Assembly (NCBI GenBank): GCA_031274115.1
Contig: JAISQP010000173.1
Coordinates: 1 to 8,092, forward strand
Source of the DNA: Synergistaceae bacterium
GTDB taxonomy: Bacteria; Synergistota; Synergistia; Synergistales; Synergistaceae
DNA length: 8,092 nt
Direction of reading: 5' to 3'
Positions 1-6,166 of this stretch are shown in pieces; the first letter of the stretch is position 1, and each line of letters begins with the position of its first letter. A program made the translations under genes and the position numbers. The notes beneath the pieces are model-generated. The model did not search any database. It was given only the letters and a program-made list of their open reading frames with translations, and was not told the DNA's origin.

Positions 1-99
1 CTTGCGGCGCGAAAGCTCGCGAGCAATTGTCGCGCCGACAATTCCGCAGCCGATTATTATTATGTCGTAATCCCCGCAATCTCTCAATCGCGCTTTCAA
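1..99 (-). CDS. FAD-dependent dehydrogenase, glycerol-3-phosphate dehydrogenase-like (N-terminus, partial)
   Basis: Only the first 33 codons are present; the gene runs off the left edge. After a short lead the peptide reads DYDIIIIGCGIVGATIAREL, a beta-strand followed by a GxGxxG dinucleotide-binding turn (G17, G19, G22). This is how FAD oxidoreductases of the GlpA/GlpD/LhgO-like (DAO) superfamily begin. The start is TTG at 97-99, chosen because GGAGG (complement of 109-113) lies 9 nt upstream; the frame is open further upstream but without a better signal, and the nearby ATG at 105-107 is out of frame and closes after two more codons. Lying downstream of glpF-dhaKLM-glpK, and with an upstream motif shared with glpF, it probably oxidises glycerol-3-phosphate to DHAP. 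The fold is secure; the substrate is inferred from context, since substrate-binding residues are outside the window. Confidence 0.7.
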   Translation of the reverse strand, partial: MKARLRDCGDYDIIIIGCGIVGATIARELSRRK

Positions 100-208
100 C
101 GGTCCATCCCTCCCAGGGATCAAGGGCTTTGTGAAACACTGATCAACGCCAGGTTACTTAATATGGCGTCAATCATGAAGCTAAAAAGGCTGATTTATTG
201 CTAGAGGC

Positions 209-237
209 CTGAAGGGTAACGATTAAAACCTTGATGG
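209..237 (+). promoter_or_regulatory. Candidate glycerol-regulon operator, copy A
   Basis: The plus strand carries CTGAAGGGT, then AAC, GATTAAAA, CCTT and GATGG. It matches 25 of 30 aligned positions (one single-base gap) of a site 51-82 bases upstream of the glpF start on the other strand (4883-4912). The copy contains AAGG at 212-215 and CCTT at 229-232, an imperfect dyad as expected for a dimeric regulator, which would explain why the two copies can point in opposite directions. It lies about 110-140 bases upstream of the dehydrogenase start. The resemblance is seen directly; the operator role and the regulator (for example a DeoR- or GntR-type glycerol regulator) are inferred. Confidence 0.4.
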
Positions 238-279
238 TCTCCGCGTTCGCAAATGGCGACATGTCGTTTTAGCGATTTA

Positions 280-432
280 TACCAATTTATGACTATCCGC
301 TTAGCTCAGGTAGAGGCTCAAGTCGCCCGCGTTGTCCCCGACGCGCGGCGTTGAACGAACGAAGCGAATCGGGCGGCTTGAGCCTCCTGGACTACAACAT
401 GTGACAAGCTGATAGCCATGTACCAATTTATG
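280..432. repeat. MITE-like inverted-repeat element with flanking 12-bp direct repeats
   Basis: TACCAATTTATG occurs at 280-291 and again, perfectly, at 421-432. Just inside are imperfect terminal inverted repeats of 14 bp with 12 matches: 289-302 reads ATGACTATCCGCTT, and the complement of 406-419 reads ATGGCTATCAGCTT. Further in, 313-329 (GAGGCTCAAGTCGCCCG) pairs with 370-386 with one mismatch, giving a 17-bp stem around a 40-base GC-rich loop. No protein is encoded. Direct repeats outside terminal inverted repeats around a roughly 130-bp non-coding core are the architecture of a MITE (a small non-autonomous transposon) with target-site duplication. Alternatives are a REP/BIME-like element or a structured 3' end of the glpK transcript. 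The repeats are certain; the mobile nature is inferred. Confidence 0.5.
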
Positions 433-462
433 GTCCGGCGATAAATCCGCGTCTCCCTGATG

Positions 463-1224
<762 letters not shown>

Positions 1225-1995
1225 CTAGTCGCCGAGATCTCCGGCCACCGGGATGACCGCTCCGAACGGGCCTCCTGGGATCGTGTCGCCGTAGACGGCG
1301 CTCGACGGTTTTATCTGCGGCAGCATCCTGATCGGGACGTCGAGGAACTTGGCCATCTCCTCGTCCCACTTGAGGGTCTTTATGTTCATCAGAAGCGTGC
1401 GGGACGCGTTCGAGACGTCCGTTACATGAACACCGCCGTTGGGGCCGCCTGTGAGCTGCCAGATGATCCATGTGTCGATGTTGCCGAACAGCAGCTCGCC
1501 CTTCGCCGCCCTCTCCCTCGCTCCCGGAACGCTGTCCAGAATCCACTTGATCTTGGTCCCGGAGAAGTAGGGGCTTATCAAAAGCCCGGTGCGCTCCTTC
1601 ACCTTGCCCTGGCCTGTCTCGTCCTGCTCCCAACCGGGCGTTTTCCGCCACTCGGAGCAGAAGTCCTGGGTACGCATACACTGCCATACGATAGCGTTAT
1701 ATATCGGCTTGCCGGTCGCTTTTTCCCAGACAACCGTCGTCTCGCGCTGATTCGTGATGCCGATGGCCGCGATTTCGTCGGTCGAAACGCCGCCCTTCCT
1801 CAGGGCGTTTCTGATCACCTCCTGGACGCGCGCCCAAATCTCCAGAGCGTCGTGCTCGACCCAACCTGGTTTCGGAAATATCTGCGCGTGTTCGAGCTGA
1901 TCGGAGACGACTGGCAGCCCGTTCTTGTCGAAGAGCATACAGCGCGAACTTGTCGTTCCCTGGTCAATAGCGACAACGTACTTTTTCTCGGCCAT
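1225..1995 (-). CDS. glpK: Glycerol kinase, N-terminal reading frame up to the TAG
   Basis: This 256-residue piece is the N-terminal FGGY actin-like domain. The phosphate-binding turn DQGTTSSR is at residues 11-18, and NQRE at 82-85 supplies the Arg and Glu that hold glycerol hydroxyls. The conserved Trp is in AIVWQ (W104), the substrate Tyr in SPYFSGTK (Y143), and the interdomain region includes GNIDTWIIW (171-179) and NASRTLL. The last residue before the stop, D256, is the catalytic-base aspartate. A short insertion around residues 113-133 is longer than in E. coli. Translation from the strong Shine-Dalgarno sequence should produce this fragment, which lacks the ATP-binding domain and half of the active site. 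Confidence 0.7.
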   Translation of the reverse strand: MAEKKYVVAIDQGTTSSRCMLFDKNGLPVVSDQLEHAQIFPKPGWVEHDALEIWARVQEVIRNALRKGGVSTDEIAAIGITNQRETTVVWEKATGKPIYNAIVWQCMRTQDFCSEWRKTPGWEQDETGQGKVKERTGLLISPYFSGTKIKWILDSVPGARERAAKGELLFGNIDTWIIWQLTGGPNGGVHVTDVSNASRTLLMNIKTLKWDEEMAKFLDVPIRMLPQIKPSSAVYGDTIPGGPFGAVIPVAGDLGD

Positions 1996-2002
1996 CCTAT
2001 AA

Positions 2003-2010
2003 CCCCTCCT
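2003..2010 (-). promoter_or_regulatory. Ribosome-binding site of glpK
   Basis: AGGAGGGG on the minus strand lies 7 nt before the ATG at 1993-1995. It is the strongest Shine-Dalgarno sequence in the operon and fixes the glpK start. It also suggests that the N-terminal glpK fragment is still translated efficiently. Confidence 0.75.
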
Positions 2011-2031
2011 AAATTTGTTTTATTTTTCAGC

Positions 2032-2439
2032 TCAATGTTCGCTCTTATCCAAATTTCTGGCCTCCCGGGCGCTTTCGGCCACCTCCGCGAGGTTGGATCC
2101 AGCGCTCGCCTCGACGGCGGCGAGCATCGCGCCTTCGAGGACCGGGGCGTTGGCGAGGGCCACTTTGGCCGCGTCCTCCGGAGGAAGCATCCCAACCGCC
2201 CCTCTGGATGAAAGAATGGAGCTGCCCAGATCCGGAAGGATCAGGACTCCGTCGCACTTCGGAAGCAGACCGGAAAGCGCGTCCATTATCTTTCCCACGG
2301 ACACGCCGAGGCCTCCTTCGTCGTTTCCGCCCACGCCCAGAATCGGAACGCCGTCGCCGACGCCCGACATTCCCCTCGCGATTTCGGCGATTCCGCGAGC
2401 CGCGTCTTCACTGTGCGAGACTATCAGGATTCCGACCAT
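2032..2439 (-). CDS. dhaM: Dihydroxyacetone kinase phosphotransfer subunit DhaM (single EIIA-Man-type domain)
   Basis: This 135-residue protein begins MVGILIVSHS, the mannose-type EIIA fold start, with H9 at the position of the phosphorylated histidine of E. coli DhaM. LPDLGSSILS (about 73-82) and NAPVLEGAMLAAVEASAG (about 99-116) match the family's MDMGSALLS and APLVEGTLAA stretches. It relays phosphate from HPr to the ADP permanently bound in DhaL. E. coli DhaM (about 470 aa) carries extra HPr-like and EI-like domains; these are absent here, as in many Gram-positive and anaerobe versions, so EI and HPr must be supplied from elsewhere. It starts 5 bases after the dhaL stop and no clear Shine-Dalgarno sequence precedes it, so translational coupling to dhaL is likely. 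The final 20 or so residues are charged and variable. Confidence 0.88.
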   Translation of the reverse strand: MVGILIVSHSEDAARGIAEIARGMSGVGDGVPILGVGGNDEGGLGVSVGKIMDALSGLLPKCDGVLILPDLGSSILSSRGAVGMLPPEDAAKVALANAPVLEGAMLAAVEASAGSNLAEVAESAREARNLDKSEH

Positions 2440-2444
2440 GTCAG

Positions 2445-3071
2445 TCAGCTTAGCGCGGAGTCTCTGAGGCATTCCACCAGATATGTCACAGAGGTAGCCC
2501 CAGGATCCTGATGTCCAATCGAGCGTTCGCCGAGATAGCTGCTGCGCCCGCGCTTCGCCAGCATCGGGATGGTATCGGTCATTCCCTTCGACGCGGCTTC
2601 GACGGCGGCGTTCCACGCCGCTTCGTCTCCGGCTTCTGCGTTCTCGCGGAGGGCGGCTATTGCGGGCAGAAGCGCGTCGACCATTGTTTTGTCGCCGGCC
2701 TGCGACTTTCCGAGCGAGGTTATGCCGGACAACCCCTCCTCCATCGCGTCGGCAAACTCCTCAACCGCGACCTCCGCCTTGCCTGTGAGCTTCTGTCCCA
2801 ATTTCATGAAAAAAGTGCCGTAAAGCGGCCCGGCCGAGCCGCCTACGGCGCTCATTACGGTCATGGCGACATCTCTGTAGAGTCCCCCGAAATCGCCGTA
2901 CTCCTTGTCGCGGGTTTTTTCCATGACGCGTTTCATCCCGCGGTTCATATTTATGCCGTGGTCAGCGTCACCGATCGCGGAGTCGAGTTCCGTGAGGTAA
3001 TCCTTCTTCTCCTCGATCACGGCGTTGAATTTCAGAAGGGCGCTTCGGGCCATTTCGAGGGTGAACGCCAT
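2445..3071 (-). CDS. dhaL: Dihydroxyacetone kinase ADP-binding subunit DhaL
   Basis: At 208 residues it matches the usual DhaL length of about 210. The nucleotide and magnesium site reads LDSAIGDADHGINMNRG, placing aspartates at residues 30, 35 and 37, the same numbers as in E. coli DhaL. GGSAGPLYGTFF (77-88) and GDKTMVDAL (126-134) are further family blocks. The lid motif KRGRSSYLGERSIGHQDPGA lies at about 173-192. DhaL keeps ADP as a cofactor, receives phosphate from DhaM and passes it to dihydroxyacetone bound in DhaK. The ATG at 3069-3071 is 8 bases after the dhaK stop; GGAGG (3083-3087) overlaps the end of dhaK with a rather long 11-nt spacing. The reading frame stays open upstream inside dhaK, but that part is antisense-frame noise. 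Confidence 0.93.
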   Translation of the reverse strand: MAFTLEMARSALLKFNAVIEEKKDYLTELDSAIGDADHGINMNRGMKRVMEKTRDKEYGDFGGLYRDVAMTVMSAVGGSAGPLYGTFFMKLGQKLTGKAEVAVEEFADAMEEGLSGITSLGKSQAGDKTMVDALLPAIAALRENAEAGDEAAWNAAVEAASKGMTDTIPMLAKRGRSSYLGERSIGHQDPGATSVTYLVECLRDSALS

Positions 3072-3079
3072 GGCTGCCG

Positions 3080-4078
3080 TTACCTCCCCCAGCGCAGTCC
3101 CGGAGTCTCGACGGGGTAATCCCAGAGCGCTTTTGTCTGGCTGTCGAGCTTGAGAAGGGTTATCGAGCAGCCCTGCATGTCGAGGCTGGTGATGTAGTTG
3201 CCGACAAGGCTGCGCGAGACGGTTATCCCCTTTTTGTCCAGAAACTTCTTCAGGTCGTTGTAGACGAGGTATAACTCGATCAACGGCGTGCCGCCCATGC
3301 CGTTGACGAACGCAAGGACCTCGTCTCCGGCTTTGAACGGAAGGTCGTCCGTTATGGCCGAGCCCAAATATTCGACTATCTCGGCGGAGGTCTTCTGTTT
3401 TACCCTCTCGCGCCCCGGCTCGCCGTGGATGCCGATGCCCAGTTCTATCTCGTCCTCCGGCAGGTCGAAGGTCGGTCTGCCGGCAGCCGGAACGGCGCAG
3501 CTCGTAAGAGCCATGCCCATCGTGCGGACATTGGCGTTCGAGCGCTCCGCCAGATCTTTGACCTCGCTCAGGGACGCGCCGGCCTGCGCGTATGCCCCGA
3601 TTATCTTCTCGATGAGCACGGTCCCGCCCACCCCGCGGCGTCCCGCCGTATAGAGCGAGTCCTTTACGGCGACGTCGTCGTTCACCACGACCTGCTCGAC
3701 TTTTACTCCATCTCCTGAGAGCAGGTCGGCGGCCATCTGGAAGTTCATCACGTCGCCTGTGTAATTTTTGACTAAAAAGAGTATCCCCTTGCCTCCGTTT
3801 ACGGCCTTCGCGGCCTCGTACATCTGTTCCGGCGTCGGAGACGTAAAGATCTCTCCCGCGCAAGCGGCGTCAAGCATGCCAAAGCCGACAAAACCCCCGT
3901 GCAGCGGCTCGTGTCCGCTTCCTCCGCCCGAGATAACCGCCACTTTAGGGGAAGGAGCGCTTGCGCGATAGACGACCCTGAACTCCGGAAGCAGTTTTAT
4001 GATGTCCGGATGCGCCGCGTACATGCCGGCGAGCGATTCGGTTACTACGTCGTCAACCTTGTTTATGAGTTTTTTCAA
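3080..4078 (-). CDS. dhaK: Dihydroxyacetone kinase substrate-binding subunit DhaK
   Basis: This 332-residue protein is close to E. coli DhaK (about 356 aa). GGGSGHEPLHGGFVG starts at residue 51 and supplies H56; KNYTGDVMNF supplies D109; GIGIHGEPG carries H218, the histidine that forms the covalent hemiaminal with dihydroxyacetone. All three fall at the E. coli residue numbers. EIFTSPTPEQ, DDVAVKDSLYTAGRRGV and the C-terminal SLDMQGCSITLLKLD are also family blocks. The start is TTG (4076-4078): MKKLIN matches the family N-terminus, there is no usable ATG before residue 19, and GGTGG lies 7 nt upstream. It follows the glpF stop by 15 bases. With DhaL and DhaM it converts dihydroxyacetone to DHAP at the expense of PEP. 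Confidence 0.95.
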   Translation of the reverse strand: MKKLINKVDDVVTESLAGMYAAHPDIIKLLPEFRVVYRASAPSPKVAVISGGGSGHEPLHGGFVGFGMLDAACAGEIFTSPTPEQMYEAAKAVNGGKGILFLVKNYTGDVMNFQMAADLLSGDGVKVEQVVVNDDVAVKDSLYTAGRRGVGGTVLIEKIIGAYAQAGASLSEVKDLAERSNANVRTMGMALTSCAVPAAGRPTFDLPEDEIELGIGIHGEPGRERVKQKTSAEIVEYLGSAITDDLPFKAGDEVLAFVNGMGGTPLIELYLVYNDLKKFLDKKGITVSRSLVGNYITSLDMQGCSITLLKLDSQTKALWDYPVETPGLRWGR

Positions 4079-4093
4079 TTTGCCGCCACCCCG

Positions 4094-4831
4094 CTAGAAT
4101 CCGGCGGCTTTAAAAGCGGCAACGGAAAGAAGGGCTCCGACCAGAGGTCCGGCTGTCGCTACGGCAAATCCGAACTGCCAGTCACTGTCGCCCTTTCCGG
4201 GAATCGGGAGAATAGCGTGAGCGATGCGGGGGCCCATGTCGCGCGCCGGGTTCATGCCATACCCCGTCGTTCCGCCCATTCCTGCGCCGAGAACGTAAAG
4301 AAGACCGCCTATCATGAACGGAAGAAGGAACGGGCTGGTATCGCCCTGGCCCATGTTCTTCGCGATCGCCTGAATTCCCATAATGAGAAAGAAGGTGGCT
4401 ATTACCTCTGTGAGGAAGTTCGCGCCGAGGTCGCGCCGGGCCGGCCCTGTAGCGAATACCGCGAGCTTCAGGCCCGGGTCCTCGGTGGGCGCCCAGTGAT
4501 TGAGGTAGAGCAGGTAGACGATTACGCCGCCCGCCACTCCGCCGGCGACTTCCGCGACCATAGTCGCTAAAGCGTGCGCGACGGAGTCGTAATGTCCGCC
4601 TATAAGAAGCTTGAAGAGAGTCACCACCGGGTTCAAATCCCCCTCCGGAGCACCGAACGCCCACGAGACGTAGATTCCCATCATCAGAGCGAACGCCCAT
4701 CCCCAGCTTACGTGTACCCAGCCGGCGCCGTTGCCTTTGGTATCTTTTAGAACGAGGTTCGCGACCACCGAGTCGCCGAATGTCACAAGGGTCATTGTTC
4801 CTAAAAACTCTCCGAGCAGATTTGAATACAT
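4094..4831 (-). CDS. glpF: Glycerol facilitator (aquaglyceroporin, MIP family)
   Basis: An inner-membrane channel of 245 residues with six hydrophobic segments and two half-helix loops. The second pore motif is canonical: GYGMNPARDMGP with N194-P195-A196-R197, and D198 after the Arg, as in glycerol facilitators rather than water-only aquaporins. The first motif is GDLNPVVTL (67-69 NPV) instead of NPA. Selectivity-filter equivalents of E. coli W48, G191, F200 and R206 appear as W45, G182, Y191 and R197. The chosen start is the second ATG (4829-4831): GGAGG at 4839-4843 is 7 nt away, whereas it nearly abuts the first ATG at 4835-4837, which would add two residues. It is the first gene of the glpF-dhaKLM-glpK operon and presumably feeds both kinases with glycerol. 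Confidence 0.9.
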   Translation of the reverse strand: MYSNLLGEFLGTMTLVTFGDSVVANLVLKDTKGNGAGWVHVSWGWAFALMMGIYVSWAFGAPEGDLNPVVTLFKLLIGGHYDSVAHALATMVAEVAGGVAGGVIVYLLYLNHWAPTEDPGLKLAVFATGPARRDLGANFLTEVIATFFLIMGIQAIAKNMGQGDTSPFLLPFMIGGLLYVLGAGMGGTTGYGMNPARDMGPRIAHAILPIPGKGDSDWQFGFAVATAGPLVGALLSVAAFKAAGF

Positions 4832-4837
4832 TTTCAT

Positions 4838-4843
4838 CCCTCC
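4838..4843 (-). promoter_or_regulatory. Ribosome-binding site that decides the glpF start
   Basis: GGAGGG is directly adjacent to one ATG (4835-4837) and 6-7 nt from the next in-frame ATG (4829-4831). The second spacing is normal and the first is too short, so translation should begin at the inner ATG. Confidence 0.7.
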
Positions 4844-4880
4844 GTATAAATTCTTTTGGAATTCAGAACGCTGACACAGA

Positions 4881-4912
4881 AGCTATCAGGATTTTAATCT
4901 TTAACCCTTCAG
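4881..4912 (-). promoter_or_regulatory. Candidate glycerol-regulon operator, copy B
   Basis: The minus strand reads CTGAAGGGT, TAAA, GATTAAAA, TCCT and GATAG, matching the copy upstream of the FAD dehydrogenase (209-237) at 25 of 30 aligned positions. It begins 50 bases upstream of the glpF start and lies downstream of the candidate promoter, a position suited to a repressor or to an element in the leader RNA. The AGGG/TTAA ... TTAA/CCT arrangement is an imperfect dyad. The function is inferred from recurrence at two glycerol genes only. Confidence 0.4.
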
Positions 4913-4966
4913 CCGGCGTTTGAGACCGCGCAAATCCCCCCTTTCCAGTTTTGACCAGCCGAGAAG

Positions 4967-4994
4967 ATCATGAAAGCGCTGATTGAGCCGTCAA
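4967..4994 (-). promoter_or_regulatory. Candidate sigma-70-type promoter for the glpF operon
   Basis: On the minus strand TTGACG (4989-4994, 5 of 6 to the -35 consensus) is followed after 16 bases by CATGAT (4967-4972, 4 of 6 to the -10 consensus). Transcription would start near 4960 and give a leader of about 130 bases containing the operator-like motif. A perfect palindrome, CCCTTCGAAGGG, lies 21 bases upstream of the -35 hexamer. This is a consensus match by eye only. Confidence 0.4.
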
Positions 4995-5071
4995 GCGAAC
5001 ACTCTGACAAACAAACCCTTCGAAGGGCGTCCTGCCTGTGTTTTTCAATATAAAAAATAAAAACAATCGAA

Positions 5072-5266
5072 TTAAGGTTTCTTTGCGTTGTTTAAAAGAA
5101 ATACCGAAAGGAAATGAGAAACTTCGCTGCCGCGTACGTTCACATAAAAGGCGCCCCGCTGTATCGTCGAAATCGCCTTATCTTTGATAAACTCAGCATT
5201 ACGTCGGTCCCCTCCCATCAAAATCACCGCGTTTTCAACGACGGCGACAGATCGATTGAACTGCAA
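5072..5266 (-). CDS. Doubtful small ORF, 64 codons
   Basis: It is an open frame from a TTG with no Shine-Dalgarno sequence, and its product would start MQFNRSVAVVENAVILMGGD and end in LLNNAKKP. I do not recognise it, and it has no signal peptide or clear membrane segment. It does not overlap a real gene, which is the only reason to list it. It lies between the pssA terminator and the candidate glpF promoter, so it would need its own promoter, and I see none. It may be chance or a decayed fragment. Confidence 0.15.
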   Translation of the reverse strand: MQFNRSVAVVENAVILMGGDRRNAEFIKDKAISTIQRGAFYVNVRGSEVSHFLSVFLLNNAKKP

Positions 5267-5326
5267 CGAAAAGCTCTGACGGAAGACATTTTATCATATC
5301 TCAGGCTTTTTTCAATAAATCAGAAT

Positions 5327-5367
5327 AAAACCCGGCGCCCCGGGATGGCTCCGGTGCGCCGGGTTTT
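5327..5367. terminator. Intrinsic terminator, bidirectional form, after pssA
   Basis: AAAACCCGGCGC (5327-5338) pairs perfectly with GCGCCGGGTTTT (5356-5367), giving a 12-bp stem with a 17-base loop. On the minus strand the GC stem is followed by TTTTATT, and on the plus strand by TTTTTAT. It lies 56 bases past the pssA stop and separates the gyrA-psd-pssA unit from the glycerol operon. Confidence 0.9.
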
Positions 5368-5422
5368 TATCGATTTTATATTTCGCTGGAATTTTAGTTT
5401 AGCTGTTCAATCAGCGCTTCCT

Positions 5423-6166
5423 TTATTCTTCCTCCGTCGTGGGTTCTTCGCTCACCGGCGGACGGATGGCGAGCCACGTTCCCCAGTCGAAGCGAAGGGG
5501 GCCGCTCGCGATATATATTCCAATCAGAGTGAGGAGAGCTTTTTCGCGAAGGACGACGAAGCATGTGGCTATTATCCCCATCAGAAGGACCCACTTCGCC
5601 TTGTTGACGTTGCCCTTGCGGAGGAGTTTGAGGTTGCCGTAAGGAACCGTCGAGATCATGAGAGCGCCCAAGGAGACCATCATGACTATCGCGACAGTCG
5701 GCGTAACAGGCGTACCGGCTATTACCACCGAGGCCAGAGCCATGCCGGCGGCTGGAATGGGAAGCCCCTGAAAGGGGCCGGTGACGTGCGTCACGTTGAA
5801 CCGCGCAAGGCGAAGGACGCCGCATAGCGCGAAGAACGCCGTGCCGAGCGTGCCGAACACGCCGCCCTCGAGGCCGACGTACCTGGCGTAGAACAGGAAG
5901 GCCGGGGCGGCGCCGAACGACAGGGCGTCCGCGAGGCTGTCCAGCTCCTCGCCGAAAGCGCTGCTCCCGCCGAGGCTGCGTGCGACCTTCCCGTCCATGT
6001 AGTCGAAAAAGACGGCTATTACAAGGACGAGCGCGGAGGGCAGGAAATGATCCCGATACGTCAACATGAGCGAGAACATCCCGCAGAGCACGCTTCCGCT
6101 CGTTATCATGTTGGGCAGGATCTTGTTGAATGGTATCTGTCTCACTCGTCTTCTCCGTTTTCTCAT
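5423..6166 (-). CDS. pssA: CDP-diacylglycerol--serine O-phosphatidyltransferase (membrane-embedded type)
   Basis: Makes phosphatidylserine from CDP-diacylglycerol and serine, the first committed step to phosphatidylethanolamine. This 247-residue membrane protein has several hydrophobic helices and carries the CDP-alcohol phosphatidyltransferase signature DGxxARx8Gx3Dx3D as D58-G59, A62-R63, G72, D76, D80, which binds metal and the CDP group. The N-terminus is very basic (MRKRRRRVR), followed by the family block FNKILPNMITSGSVLCGM, and the tail is acidic (SEEPTTEEE). The ATG at 6164-6166 directly follows the psd stop (TAG-ATG), with AGGAGT 10 nt upstream inside psd. This is the Bacillus-like PssA, unrelated to the peripheral E. 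coli enzyme. The pairing with psd makes the assignment strong over other CDP-alcohol transferases. Confidence 0.93.
   Translation of the reverse strand: MRKRRRRVRQIPFNKILPNMITSGSVLCGMFSLMLTYRDHFLPSALVLVIAVFFDYMDGKVARSLGGSSAFGEELDSLADALSFGAAPAFLFYARYVGLEGGVFGTLGTAFFALCGVLRLARFNVTHVTGPFQGLPIPAAGMALASVVIAGTPVTPTVAIVMMVSLGALMISTVPYGNLKLLRKGNVNKAKWVLLMGIIATCFVVLREKALLTLIGIYIASGPLRFDWGTWLAIRPPVSEEPTTEEE

Larger units (their letters stand above)
100..462. other. Gene-free stretch between glpK and the FAD dehydrogenase
   Basis: This 363-base stretch has no credible gene. From the glpK side it holds an inverted-repeat element bounded by direct repeats (280-432), a 10-bp perfect palindrome CGACATGTCG at 257-266, the candidate operator copy at 209-237, and an AT-rich stretch leading to the ribosome-binding site GGGAGGG (108-114) of the dehydrogenase. 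I found no convincing -35/-10 pair for the dehydrogenase. The best -10-like hexamer on the minus strand (TATTAA, near 160) has only a weak partner. There is no classical hairpin plus T-run terminator for glpK, so the long hairpin of the element may be the only structure ending or stabilising the operon transcript. Confidence 0.6.
4838..5422. other. Gene-free stretch between pssA and glpF
   Basis: From the pssA end it holds the intrinsic terminator (5327-5367), then a stretch with two doubtful minus-strand ORFs (5072-5266 and 5140-5199), and a small hairpin TTATC-TTT-GATAA near 5179-5191. An AT-rich tract follows (about 5040-5075), then a perfect 12-bp palindrome (5016-5027), a candidate promoter (4967-4994) and the candidate operator copy B (4881-4912). 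I see no tRNA, known riboswitch or CRISPR repeat. It is long for a bacterial intergenic region and probably contains the whole control region of the glycerol operon. Confidence 0.6.

Noticed and set aside
299..318. tRNA-like D-arm text TAGCTCAGGTAGAGGC
   Set aside because: The D-loop would be too short, no matching acceptor stem exists, and there is no GTTCGAATC-type T-arm at the right distance. The stretch is better explained as one arm of the inverted-repeat element.
1225..1227. Genome-wide TAG reassignment to glutamine
   Set aside because: Neighbouring genes (glpF, psd and glpK's own end) terminate with TAG at the expected protein ends, so TAG functions as a stop here. Only local readthrough or a suppressor tRNA remains possible.
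2445..3863. 472-codon frame extending dhaL upstream
   Set aside because: Only the last 208 codons are DhaL. The upstream part overlaps dhaK out of frame and is a low-complexity Arg/Gly-rich shadow.
5114..5827. 237-codon plus-strand frame spanning the intergenic region and pssA
   Set aside because: It crosses the intrinsic terminator and most of its length is antisense to pssA; no domain is visible.
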